Assembly (NCBI GenBank): GCA_044506565.1
Contig: JBIQKN010000020.1
Coordinates: forward strand, 1 to 44,835
Direction of reading: 5' to 3'
From: Croceibacterium_A sp044506565
Lineage (GTDB): Bacteria; Pseudomonadota; Alphaproteobacteria; Sphingomonadales; Sphingomonadaceae
Length of the DNA: 44,835 bases
Numbering within the stretch: the first letter of the stretch is position 1; each line of letters starts with the position of its first letter. Positions 31,196 through 38,797 of the stretch are shown here, one piece after another. A program made the translations under genes and the position numbers. Under the pieces are notes generated by a model. The model saw only the letters and a program-made list of their open reading frames with translations, did no database searches and was not told where the DNA came from.

Positions 31196-31572
31196 GGCCG
31201 CAGGCGGTAGTCTTCCACGGGGATACCGCCGATCAGGTGCTCCTGGATGATCCGCTCGAGCACCGGCTCGGTGCACGAATGGTACCAGACGCCGTCGGGC
31301 CAGACGACCGCGATCGGCCCGCCGACGCAGACCTGCAGGCAATCGGCCTTGGTTCGCTGCACCCCCCCGCGTGCGACCAGCCCGAGTTCGCGCAGCCGCC
31401 GCTTGAGGAAGCTCCACGCCGCCTCTCCGGCCTCGCGCGAGCAGCAGCTCTGCTTCTCGGACATCGCGCAAAGGAAGATATGGCGCCTGATCCCCTCGCC
31501 GCCGATCTGCGCCAGCGCTCGGCGAGCGAGGGCGATGGCGTCGGCGTTCGCGAGCTCGGTAACGGGACTCAA
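31174..31572 (-). CDS. (2Fe-2S) ferredoxin-like, thioredoxin-fold protein
   Basis: About 132 residues. The region HIFLCAMSEKQSCCSREAG...TKADCLQVCVGGPIAVVWPDGVWY matches the thioredoxin-fold (2Fe-2S) ferredoxin family; its cysteine cluster pattern is Cys in FLC, CC, and C-x3-C near the middle. The frame has no ATG or GTG before the conserved HIFLC strand. I therefore propose a TTG at 31572 (overlapping the popZ stop as TTGA), which is unusual. The first internal ATG (31464) would remove the first strand and ligand Cys. It is coupled to the DUF2497 gene. Confidence 0.75.
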   Translation of the reverse strand: MSPVTELANADAIALARRALAQIGGEGIRRHIFLCAMSEKQSCCSREAGEAAWSFLKRRLRELGLVARGGVQRTKADCLQVCVGGPIAVVWPDGVWYHSCTEPVLERIIQEHLIGGIPVEDYRLRPQEPSSA

Positions 31573-32036
31573 CCCTTCTTGCCGGCGATGCGGGCGATCT
31601 CGGCCTTGACCAGACGCTCGACCATATCGGGCAGGTTGCGATCGAGCCACTCCGCCAGCATCGGCCGGAGCAGGTCGCGCGTGAGGCCCTCGAGCGAAGT
31701 CTCGCCCGAGCGGACGATCTGCGGCGGAGCGCTGGGCTCGGCCATCATCGCCAGCGCCGCCAGCGATTCGCGCATCGACTGCGCGGCGGTCTCCGTCGTC
31801 AGACCGTCGTCGGATTCGTCGCTGTCGACCAGTTCCCCGGCCTCGCTGAGTTCGAGCACTTCGTCGTCGTCGAGCGCATTGCCGTCGTAATCGGTCGGCT
31901 TCCCCGGAGTGAGCGGGATGCCCGCGCTCTCGCGCCGGCGCCTTTCGGCTTTCTGCGCTTCGCGGTTGTCGCGCGCGATCACCTTCTTGATCGATTCGAG
32001 GATTTCCTCGACCGAGGGTTCGCCTTCGTGCCGCAT
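31569..32036 (-). CDS. popZ: PopZ-type pole-organising protein (DUF2497)
   Basis: 155 residues, close to Caulobacter PopZ in design. The N-terminal helix EPSVEEILESIKKVIARD, the acidic central element DDEVLEL and the C-terminal helices (LTRDLLRPMLAEWLDRNLPDMVERLVKAEIARI) correspond to PopZ's N-terminal partner-binding region and its oligomerisation region. The middle is acidic and low in complexity. In Caulobacter PopZ anchors the ParB-parS complex at the pole; here it is 17-19 kb from parS. The adjacent tolC gene (13 bases upstream) also matches the alphaproteobacterial neighbourhood. Function by homology, not shown. Confidence 0.88.
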   Translation of the reverse strand: MRHEGEPSVEEILESIKKVIARDNREAQKAERRRRESAGIPLTPGKPTDYDGNALDDDEVLELSEAGELVDSDESDDGLTTETAAQSMRESLAALAMMAEPSAPPQIVRSGETSLEGLTRDLLRPMLAEWLDRNLPDMVERLVKAEIARIAGKKG

Positions 32037-32050
32037 CGTTCCCCGCTGGC

Positions 32051-33532
32051 CTACTCGACGGTCTGCAGCTCGGGAATGTCCGCGTCCTGCGGCGGGATGT
32101 CAACGGTGCGGGTCGACTGGGTCGTCGGATCGGGATCGTTCGACCAGTCCCAGATATTGCCGTCGACGCGCTCGTAGTACTCGGTCGGATCGTAGAGCGG
32201 CCCGAACTCGTCGAGACCGAGGTCGCGCGCTTCGGCGTGGCCCATCGCCGCCAGCAGGGCGAAGCCGGCAATGTAGGCGTTGCGCCGGGCGGTCACCAGC
32301 TGGACCTGCGACTGCAGCAGTTCCTGCTGCGCGTCGAGGATGTCGAGGATCGTGCGGTTGCCGACCGTCTGTTCGGCGCGGACGCCCTCGAGGCTCAGCT
32401 CGGCCGCTTCGACCGCCTTCTGGGCCGAGGCGATGATCTCGTTCGAGGCCCGCCAGTTGGAATAGGCGGAACGCACCGTCGCGATCACGTCGCGCTCGGT
32501 GGCGACGACGTTTTCCAGCGCGCTCGACGCGCGGGCCTGCGACTGGCGGATCAGCGCGGCGGGGCGGCCGCCCTGGAAGATCGGCAGCGTGACGCGCACA
32601 CCCGCCGTGGCACCACTCGACGAATTCGTCAGCACGCCCGCGGACCCCGGCGGCAGCGAACCGAGGAACGTTTGGTAGTCGGCGCCGCCGGTGACATCGA
32701 CCCGCGGCAGCCGGCTCGCCCGGGCGACGCGGATGTCGTAGCCGGCGGCCAGCGCGCGCTCGCGGGCGCCGAGCAGGTCCGGGTTGTCCTGCAGCGCGAC
32801 CTCGACCGCGGTCTCCGGGTCCTCCGGCAGGCCCGGCAGCGGGGGCGGCGGCTGCAGCTGGCCCGGCGCCCCGCCGACCACGGCGATGTAGTTTTCGCGC
32901 GCGCGCACCAGATTGGCCTGCGCGGTGCGCAAGTCGCCCCGGGCGAGCGCGAGCCGGGCCTCGGACTGCGCGACGTCGGTCCGCGTCAGGTCGCCGATCT
33001 CGAACCGGTCGCTGGTCGCCTCGAGGTTGACCTCGAGCACCTGGACGTTGTTGGCCGCCAGCGCGACCAGCGCCTCCTGGAAGATGACTTCCATGTAGGC
33101 GGCGACGACCTGGGTGAACACGCCGCTCTCCGCGCCGCGAAGGTCGGCACGCCCGGCCAACACCCGGGTCTCGGCCGCGCGGATCGAATTCTTGACGCCC
33201 CCGCCGGCGTAGATCGGCACGCCGAGAGTCAATTGGGCGAGACCGTTGCGGAACGGGCTGCCGCTATCCGGGTCTTCGTAGATCGTGCGCGAGGCGGTGC
33301 CGGTTGCGCTCAGCGAGGGCAGCGCGTCGGCTCGCTCGATCGGCACGTTCTCGTCGGTCGCACGCTGGTTCGCGCGGGCCGACTGGAGCGTGGGGTTGGT
33401 GCGGTAGGCCATCGCCAGCGCTTCGCGAAGCGTGTCGATCTCGCCGCCGTCGCCGATGTCCTGAGCGACGCCCGGGACGGCCGCGAGGCACACGCAAGCC
33501 GCCAGGATCGAGCCCAGTCCCCTGCGCCGCAT
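32051..33532 (-). CDS. tolC: TolC family outer-membrane efflux protein
   Basis: 493 residues with signal peptide (MRRRGLGSILAACVCLAAVPGVAQ). The repeat structure of outer-membrane efflux proteins is visible twice: TLREALAMAYRTNPTLQSARANQRATDENVPIERADALPSLSATG near the N-terminus and PETAVEVALQDNPDLLGARERALAAGYDIRVARASRLPRVDVTGG in the second half. The late segment VGNRTILDILDAQQELLQSQVQLVTARRNAYIAGFALLAAMG is the type I secretion/TolC signature. It forms a trimeric channel with inner-membrane transporter partners that are not in this window. It starts 1 base after the stop of the PCMT-like gene. Confidence 0.95.
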   Translation of the reverse strand: MRRRGLGSILAACVCLAAVPGVAQDIGDGGEIDTLREALAMAYRTNPTLQSARANQRATDENVPIERADALPSLSATGTASRTIYEDPDSGSPFRNGLAQLTLGVPIYAGGGVKNSIRAAETRVLAGRADLRGAESGVFTQVVAAYMEVIFQEALVALAANNVQVLEVNLEATSDRFEIGDLTRTDVAQSEARLALARGDLRTAQANLVRARENYIAVVGGAPGQLQPPPPLPGLPEDPETAVEVALQDNPDLLGARERALAAGYDIRVARASRLPRVDVTGGADYQTFLGSLPPGSAGVLTNSSSGATAGVRVTLPIFQGGRPAALIRQSQARASSALENVVATERDVIATVRSAYSNWRASNEIIASAQKAVEAAELSLEGVRAEQTVGNRTILDILDAQQELLQSQVQLVTARRNAYIAGFALLAAMGHAEARDLGLDEFGPLYDPTEYYERVDGNIWDWSNDPDPTTQSTRTVDIPPQDADIPELQTVE

Positions 33533-33533
33533 T

Positions 33534-34154
33534 TCAGAAGCTCCAGCCCCTGGGCGCGGCGAATTCCGGCAGCACCGGGATGCCGAGTTCCGCGAGCGGC
33601 AGCAGCGCTACGGCGTCTGCCGCCTTCCGGCCGACGGCGAGCCGCGTAATTCCGTTGCTCACAACCCCCGTGACCACCCGGCCGTCGTCGGCGAGACGCC
33701 TGACCAGCGAGTCGGGCAGCTGCTCGATGGCTCCGTCGATCATCAGCAAGGTGAACGCGCCACCCTTGCGCGTCGCGGCGACCGCCTCGGCCGGGCCGAT
33801 CACTTCGAGCGAGCCGACCAGCGGACGCAGGAGCTCGGCGAGATAACCGTTGCCGCCGTCGACGAGCAGCGCCTTGTCGACCGATCCGGGGCGCGCTTCC
33901 TGCAGCATCATGCCGTGGACGACCGGCGCGGCCAGATGGCGGCCGTCGCCGAGCGCGATGGCCCGGTCGATGTAGGCATGACCCCGGGCGATCTCGGGTA
34001 CGAACCGCTCGCGCGCGACCTCGGCCATGCGCCGCAGCACGGGCTCGGAGTTGACGCCGCTCGTGCGCAGCTGGCTGTCGATCATCGCCCTTCGCGCCGA
34101 TTCGGACTGGGCGGCCTCATGTCCGGCCGGCGGCCGGTCCTCCACGATCGTCAC
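33534..34154 (-). CDS. protein-L-isoaspartate O-methyltransferase-like protein
   Basis: 206 residues. The N-terminal part (ARRAMIDSQLRTSGVNSEPVLRRMAEVARERFVP) is the PCMT start and HAYIDRAIALGDGRHLAAPVVHGMMLQEA corresponds to the conserved active region. The SAM-binding motif I, normally VGSGSGY-like, appears as LLVDGGNGYLAELL, so the pocket has diverged. Such tolC-linked alphaproteobacterial members are annotated as PCMT, but their methyltransferase activity is doubtful. The start is the ATG at 34154; a second ATG at MIDSQLR is an alternative. Confidence 0.82.
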   Translation of the reverse strand: MTIVEDRPPAGHEAAQSESARRAMIDSQLRTSGVNSEPVLRRMAEVARERFVPEIARGHAYIDRAIALGDGRHLAAPVVHGMMLQEARPGSVDKALLVDGGNGYLAELLRPLVGSLEVIGPAEAVAATRKGGAFTLLMIDGAIEQLPDSLVRRLADDGRVVTGVVSNGITRLAVGRKAADAVALLPLAELGIPVLPEFAAPRGWSF

Positions 34155-34253
34155 TGCATTGATCTCATGTCATAACGCCGGGCGAGCCTTTAGGACCTGG
34201 GCTCGCGCCGGGCAATGGTCCCTGTTGTCGCAAGTGGTCGCCGGGCCGCCGCT

Positions 34254-34281
34254 TTGCAAGGGGCAGTCACAAGCCTATGGG
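34254..34281 (+). promoter_or_regulatory. possible promoter of the fumarase gene
   Basis: TTGCAA (34254-34259), 16 bases, then TATGGG (34276-34281), ending 33 bases before the ATG. Confidence 0.4.
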
Positions 34282-34314
34282 GCCGGGCAGTCGACCGGCA
34301 GGAGAGCAGCTTCG

Positions 34315-35844
34315 ATGAACGACATGGTCACGATCCGCGAGGAAGACCTGATCGAGAGCGTGGCCGATGCGCTGCAGTTCATCTCCTACTACCACCCGAT
34401 GGATTACATCCGCGCGCTCGGCGAGGCCTACGCGGCGGAGCAGGGTCCTGCGGCAAAGGACGCCATTGCGCAGATCCTGACCAACAGCCGGATGTGCGCC
34501 GAAGGGCACCGGCCGATCTGCCAGGACACCGGCATCGTCAACGTGTTCGTCAAATGGGGACAGGAGTGCCGGCTGGCGTCGGCGCGCTCGTTGCAGGAGG
34601 TCGTCGACGAGGGCGTGCGGCGCGCCTACAACCACCCCGAGAACAAGCTGCGCGCCTCGATCCTCGCCGATCCCGCGTTCACCCGCCGCAATACCCGCGA
34701 CAACACCCCCTGCGTGCTGGCGGTCGAAATGGTCCCGGGACGCACGGTGTCGATCGACGTTGCCGCGAAGGGCGGCGGCAGCGAGAACAAGACCAAGTTC
34801 AAGATGATGAATCCCAGCGACAGCATCGTCGACTGGGTGCTCGAGATGATCCCTCAGATGGGTGCCGGGTGGTGCCCGCCGGGGATGCTCGGGATCGGCA
34901 TCGGCGGGACCGCCGAGCATTGCGTCAAGCTCGCCAAGCAGAGCCTGATGGAGCCGATCGACATGGCCCAGCTCAAGGCGCGCGGGCCGCAGACCGACAT
35001 CGAGCGGCTGAGGATCGAGATCTTCGACAAGGTCAACGCGCTCGGCGTCGGCGCCCAGGGGCTCGGCGGGCTCGCGACCGTGCTCGACGTCAAGATCCTC
35101 GACTGGCCGTGCCATGCGGCAGGCAAGCCGGTGGCGATGATCCCCAACTGCGCGGCGACGCGCCATGCGCACTTCACGCTCGACGGCTCGGGCCCGAGCT
35201 TCCTCGAGCCGCCGAAGCTCGACGAATGGCCGCAAGTTCAATGGCAGCCCAATTCGTCGGCCCGGCGCGTCGACCTCGACCGGCTGACGCCCGAGGAGGT
35301 CCGTAGCTGGAAAGCCGGCGATCGCCTGTTGCTGTCGGGCGCGATGCTGACCGGACGCGATGCGGCGCACAAGCGAATCCAGGACATGCTCGCGAAAGGC
35401 GAAGCGCTGCCGGTCAGCTTCGAGGGGCGGGCGATCTACTACGTCGGGCCGGTCGATCCGGTCGCCGGCGAAGTCGTCGGCCCGGCGGGCCCGACCACCG
35501 CGACGCGGATGGACAAGTTCACCGACACGATGCTCGAACTCGGCCTGCTGGCGATGATCGGCAAAGCCGAGCGCGGGCAGGGTGCGGTGCAGGAGATCGC
35601 CAGGCACAAAGTGGCCTACCTGATGGCGGTCGGCGGGGCCGCCTACCTCGTCGCGCGGGCGATCAAGGCGGCAAGAGTGGTCGCGTTCGAGGATCTCGGG
35701 ATGGAGGCGATCTACGAATTCACCGTGCAGGACATGCCGGTGACCGTGGCCGTCGATTCCGAGGGCAACAACGTCCATACGCTGGCCCCGCTGCACTGGC
35801 GCGAGAAGATCGCCCGCGAAGGTTTGCTCGAAACCTCGTCCTGA
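34315..35844 (+). CDS. fumA: class I fumarate hydratase (4Fe-4S)
   Basis: 509 residues from the ATG at 34315 (GGAGAG upstream). It interconverts fumarate and malate in the TCA cycle. Hallmarks of the two-domain class I enzyme: an N-terminal region with MCAEGHRPICQDTGIVNVFVKWG (Cys-containing Fe-S pocket), GGGSENKTKFKMMNPSDSIVDW, PPGMLGIGIGGTAEHCVKLAK and GLGGLATVLDVKILDWPCHAA. The C-terminal domain (from about residue 330) has YYVGPVDPVAGEVVGPAGPTTATRMDKFT. Length and architecture are complete. It is cytosolic and oxygen-sensitive. The symbol fumA is a family label; fumB-type naming is equally possible. Confidence 0.94.
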   Translation: MNDMVTIREEDLIESVADALQFISYYHPMDYIRALGEAYAAEQGPAAKDAIAQILTNSRMCAEGHRPICQDTGIVNVFVKWGQECRLASARSLQEVVDEGVRRAYNHPENKLRASILADPAFTRRNTRDNTPCVLAVEMVPGRTVSIDVAAKGGGSENKTKFKMMNPSDSIVDWVLEMIPQMGAGWCPPGMLGIGIGGTAEHCVKLAKQSLMEPIDMAQLKARGPQTDIERLRIEIFDKVNALGVGAQGLGGLATVLDVKILDWPCHAAGKPVAMIPNCAATRHAHFTLDGSGPSFLEPPKLDEWPQVQWQPNSSARRVDLDRLTPEEVRSWKAGDRLLLSGAMLTGRDAAHKRIQDMLAKGEALPVSFEGRAIYYVGPVDPVAGEVVGPAGPTTATRMDKFTDTMLELGLLAMIGKAERGQGAVQEIARHKVAYLMAVGGAAYLVARAIKAARVVAFEDLGMEAIYEFTVQDMPVTVAVDSEGNNVHTLAPLHWREKIAREGLLETSS

Positions 35845-35965
35845 GCCTCCGGCCCCGCCGGTCGGCCGAACAAGCGTCCGGACCCGAAAGCCCAGTTCGA
35901 CAAAGGCGCGACTCTTCTCGACCGCCGCGCTGGCGCTGCGCCCTCCGGCCGCTAGAGGCCGTCGT

Positions 35966-37165
35966 ATGGAACGAAACGATTCCGAATCCGGTCGCGCACG
36001 CGTGCCGCTGAAGACGGTGCTCGCGTCGATCACTGGCCTGTGGCTGTGCTATTTCGTGCTGACCACGCTGCGCTCCGAGATTCTCGGCTTCGGATTTCCG
36101 CTCGAGATGATGGGGCGGCGTGCGCTCGCCTGCCTCGCCGGGATCGGGATCACGGCGATGTTGTGGTTGATCCTGCGGCTGTTCGACGCGCGCCCGCTGT
36201 GGATGAAGATCATCGCCGCGCTGGTGCTGTCGGTGCCTGCGGCGGTGCTGCTCGTGCAGAGCAACGCCATGGCGTTCGCCGACATCCAGGAGGCGGCGGC
36301 GCAGAACATGGCCGCCGGACAGCAGGGCGAATGGGCCGACGACCCGCTGACTTCGGACACGGTTCCGGAGACCGCCGGCTCGGAGGACACGCCCGACGTG
36401 GTCGTGCAGCAGGTCCCGCTGACGCCGGTACAATCGCTCATCGAGGAAGCCTTCGGCCGCTATTTCATGATGCTCGCCTGGTGCGCGCTCTATCTTGCGC
36501 TGCTGACCGGCGAAAAAGCCCGCGAGGCCGAACGGCGCGAGGGCGACTACCGGCGGGCGGCCAAGGCGGCGGAGCTGCGTTCGCTGCGCTACCAGGTCAA
36601 TCCGCACTTCCTGTTCAACACGCTCAATTCGCTGTCCGCGCTGGTGCTGACCGGCAAGACCCAGGCGGCCGAGCGGATGATCCAGACGATCTCGACCTTC
36701 TACCGCCGCAGTCTCGCCGACGATCCGACCGCCGACGTGCCGCTGCGCGAGGAGTTCGCGCTGCAGAAGCTCTATCTCGATATCGAGGCGGTCCGCTTTC
36801 CGCACCGCCTGCGCGCGGTCTACCAGCTGCCGCCCGAGCTCGAGGACGCCAAGGTCCCGGGGATGATCCTGCAGCCGCTGGTCGAGAACTCGGTCAAGCA
36901 CGCGGTCGCGCCGACCTCGGCGCAGGTCACGATTACCCTGTCCGCGCGCGAGGAATACGGGCGGCTGGTGGTCACCGTGTCCGACGACGGGCCGGGGGCC
37001 GGCACGGCGGACGGCGACAAGCGCGGGCACGGTATCGGGGTGGTCAACGTCCGCGACCGGCTGGAGGCGCGTTTCGGCAACGAGGCGACGATCGTCTCGG
37101 GTCCGACGCCCGGCGGCTATTCCACCCAGCTCAGAATGCCGATATTGCTCCAGGAGTCTGCATGA
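35966..37165 (+). CDS. LytS/AlgZ-type sensor histidine kinase
   Basis: 399 residues. The N-terminal half has about four transmembrane segments (GLWLCYFVLTTLRSEIL, ALACLAGIGITAMLWLILRLF, IIAALVLSVPAAVLLVQS, YFMMLAWCALYLALLTG) with a negatively charged external loop between the third and fourth. The kinase domain has the conserved His214 in LRYQVNPHFLFNTLNSLSALV, then MILQPLVENSVKHAV (N box) and VSDDGPGAG (G box). Its TGA overlaps the ATG of the response regulator, so the two genes are translationally coupled. The signal sensed is unknown. Confidence 0.93.
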   Translation: MERNDSESGRARVPLKTVLASITGLWLCYFVLTTLRSEILGFGFPLEMMGRRALACLAGIGITAMLWLILRLFDARPLWMKIIAALVLSVPAAVLLVQSNAMAFADIQEAAAQNMAAGQQGEWADDPLTSDTVPETAGSEDTPDVVVQQVPLTPVQSLIEEAFGRYFMMLAWCALYLALLTGEKAREAERREGDYRRAAKAAELRSLRYQVNPHFLFNTLNSLSALVLTGKTQAAERMIQTISTFYRRSLADDPTADVPLREEFALQKLYLDIEAVRFPHRLRAVYQLPPELEDAKVPGMILQPLVENSVKHAVAPTSAQVTITLSAREEYGRLVVTVSDDGPGAGTADGDKRGHGIGVVNVRDRLEARFGNEATIVSGPTPGGYSTQLRMPILLQESA

Positions 37166-37905
37166 GGCTCGCCAGGGAGGACTGGGGCGTGCTGCGCACG
37201 ATGATCGTCGACGACGAGCCGCTCGCGATCGAGCGCATGCAGGTGCTTTGCGCCGAGATCGACGAGCTGGCGGTGATCGGCACCGCCAGCGACGGAGAGG
37301 CCGCGCTGAGGCTGGCCGAGAAGCTCAAGCCCGACCTGATGCTGCTCGACATGACCATGCCCGGGATCGATGGGCTCACCGTCGCGCGCCAGCTCGGCAG
37401 GCGGGCCGATCCTCCCGCGGTCATCTTCGTCACCGCGCACGAGGACTTCGCGGTCGAGGCGTTCGACATCGAGGCGGTCGACTACGTACTCAAGCCGGTC
37501 GCCGCCGAGCGGCTCGAACGCGCGATCGACCGGGCGGTCGCACGCCGCGAGCGGGTCGCGCGCGACGGCGGCGAATGGCTGACCGAGTTCTGGGTTCCAC
37601 ACCGCTCGGAACTGCTGCGGATCGACGCGTCGCAAGTCGACCGGATCGATGCCGAGCGCGACTACGTCCGGCTCCACGTCGGCGACCGCAGCTACCTCCT
37701 GCTGCAGACGATCGCCGGTCTCGAGAGCAAGCTCGATCCGGCGCGGTTCCTGCGCATCCATCGGTCGACGATCCTGCGGCGCGACCGCATCCGCGGCCTG
37801 CGGCACGAGGGCCTCGGGGTGTGGAGCGCCGAGCTCGACGACGGTGAGGCGCTGCGCATCGGCCGCACCTACCTGCGCAAGGTCAAGGCCATGGCCGGTC
37901 GTTAG
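37162..37905 (+). CDS. LytTR-family response regulator
   Basis: 247 residues from the ATG at 37162, with AGGAG upstream. The receiver domain has the acidic pair in MIVDDEPLA, phosphoacceptor Asp63 in LLDMTMPG, T/A in FVTAHE, and Lys in YVLKPV. The C-terminal LytTR DNA-binding domain (about 150-245: LLRIDASQVDRIDAERDYVRLHVG, FLRIHRSTILRRDRIRGL, LRIGRTYLRKVKAM) is normal. It should bind DNA as a dimer and is likely phosphorylated by the adjacent kinase. A GTG at 37189 giving LRTMIVDDEP is an alternative start. Its stop lies within a short tandem repeat. Confidence 0.93.
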   Translation: MRLAREDWGVLRTMIVDDEPLAIERMQVLCAEIDELAVIGTASDGEAALRLAEKLKPDLMLLDMTMPGIDGLTVARQLGRRADPPAVIFVTAHEDFAVEAFDIEAVDYVLKPVAAERLERAIDRAVARRERVARDGGEWLTEFWVPHRSELLRIDASQVDRIDAERDYVRLHVGDRSYLLLQTIAGLESKLDPARFLRIHRSTILRRDRIRGLRHEGLGVWSAELDDGEALRIGRTYLRKVKAMAGR

Positions 37906-37931
37906 GGGCCGGTCGTTAGGGGCCGATCGTG
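37893..37931 (+). repeat. 14-bp tandem duplication across the LytTR stop codon
   Basis: GGCCGGTCGTTAGG occurs at 37893-37906 and again at 37907-37920, then a degenerate third copy GGCCGATCGTG (37921-37931). The first copy contains the stop codon TAG (37903-37905). Confidence 0.85.
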
Positions 37932-37939
37932 AAAAACAG

Positions 37940-37971
37940 CAGGGGCGCCTCCCTCGCGGGAGACGCCCCTG
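37940..37971 (-). terminator. intrinsic terminator of the UrcA gene
   Basis: CAGGGGCG (37940-37947) pairs with CGCCCCTG (37964-37971) and CTCCC with GGGAG after one mismatch, with a TCGC loop. On the minus strand the stem is followed by GCTGTTTTTC, whose five U form the terminator tract. It lies 20 bases after the UrcA stop. It may also separate UrcA from the convergent LytTR gene. Confidence 0.85.
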
Positions 37972-37991
37972 GTCACAGGGCCCGTTGGCCG

Positions 37992-38300
37992 TCAGCCGCC
38001 GACCGTCTTCTTCCGGCTCACCAGCTGGGCAAACTCCTGGTCGAGGTGGCGCCGCGCCTCGAGATAGCATTCGCGCGAATGGCGTGGGCGCAGGTACGAA
38101 CCGACCACTTTCTCGTCCATGCCGCAGACTTCGCGCGCGGCGCGCTCGAGGCGGCGGTCGAGCTGCCTCTGCCCGGCCTCGCTGGTCAGGTCGAGATCGC
38201 TGTAGCGAACTTCCACGCTCGGGGCCTCGTCTTCGGTGGCCGCAGCGGGCACAGTGAGGACAGTCGCGGCCAGGGCCAGCGCGAGCGAGTGCATTTTCAT
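37992..38300 (-). CDS. UrcA family protein, exported
   Basis: 102 residues from the ATG at 38300, preceded by GAGGAGG on the minus strand. A signal peptide (MKMHSLALALAATVLTVPAAA) is followed by VEVRYSDLDLTSEAGQRQLDRRLERAAREVCG, the UrcA signature, with a conserved Cys in EVCGM and a second Cys in HSRECYLEAR. UrcA proteins are periplasmic and of unknown role. A strong terminator lies 20 bases downstream and two GC-rich inverted repeats lie upstream. Confidence 0.9.
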   Translation of the reverse strand: MKMHSLALALAATVLTVPAAATEDEAPSVEVRYSDLDLTSEAGQRQLDRRLERAAREVCGMDEKVVGSYLRPRHSRECYLEARRHLDQEFAQLVSRKKTVGG

Positions 38301-38340
38301 TGTGATCCTCCTCGATCCCATGGTGGGGGTTACCTTGGGT

Positions 38341-38378
38341 TGCGCCGCAGCTTCGGGACTGCTGAAGGCTGCGGCGCA
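38341..38378. repeat. inverted repeat, 11-bp perfect arms
   Basis: TGCGCCGCAGC (38341-38351) is the exact reverse complement of GCTGCGGCGCA (38368-38378), with an inner TTC/GAA extension. It has no U tract on either side, so it is not a simple terminator. Confidence 0.8.
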
Positions 38379-38397
38379 GGTCCGGAAATAGCCCGAG

Positions 38398-38456
38398 CGC
38401 CGCCGCCCGGCGCGGGCCGGTCGACCGGGACTTTGAGGAGTCGACGGGCGGCGGCG
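38398..38456. repeat. inverted repeat, 12-bp perfect arms enclosing two GTCGAC palindromes
   Basis: CGCCGCCGCCCG (38398-38409) and CGGGCGGCGGCG (38445-38456) are perfect complements. GTCGAC occurs at 38420 and 38440 within the loop. The structure lies between divergent UrcA and the 38531 gene. Confidence 0.8.
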
Positions 38457-38530
38457 ATGGCGATGAAGGCGTTTTCAGGGTCCACGAACCGCCATCGTCG
38501 AACGACGAACGTTTCATGGAGGAGGGCGCG

Positions 38531-38797
38531 ATGGCAATTTTGTTCGTCTTCCTGCTCGGAATCGGCAACTTTGCGCTGCACCGCGCGGTGCTCGAGAGCC
38601 GCCATCCCGCCTTGCTCGAGCTGGGCTGGCTGATCGACCGCCTCGGCGGACGCGCGAGCCTCGCGCTCGAATTCGCGCTGCTGCTCCTCGCGCTGGCCCT
38701 CGTCGCCATGGTGGATACCGACTGGGTCTGGGCCTACCTCGGCTACACGCTGCTCAATGCGGTCGGGGCGTGGGTGGTGCTTTCGCGCCGGCTGTGA
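38531..38797 (+). CDS. small two-helix membrane protein
   Basis: 88 residues from the ATG at 38531, with GGAGGAGG just upstream. Hydrophobic segments are AILFVFLLGIGNFAL, the longer LALEFALLLLALALVAMV and WAYLGYTLLNAVGAWVVL, so there are two or three membrane helices. No family is recognised. The stop overlaps the GTG that probably starts the lipid-kinase-like gene (GTGA), which suggests co-expression. It is divergent from UrcA. Confidence 0.72.
   Translation: MAILFVFLLGIGNFALHRAVLESRHPALLELGWLIDRLGGRASLALEFALLLLALALVAMVDTDWVWAYLGYTLLNAVGAWVVLSRRL

Noticed and set aside
32237..33649. 470-residue open frame on the plus strand
   Set aside because: Antisense to tolC, rich in Arg and Gly, no domain pattern.
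34267..36033. 588-residue open frame on the minus strand
   Set aside because: Antisense to class I fumarase; residue composition (His/Arg-rich) shows it is a shadow.
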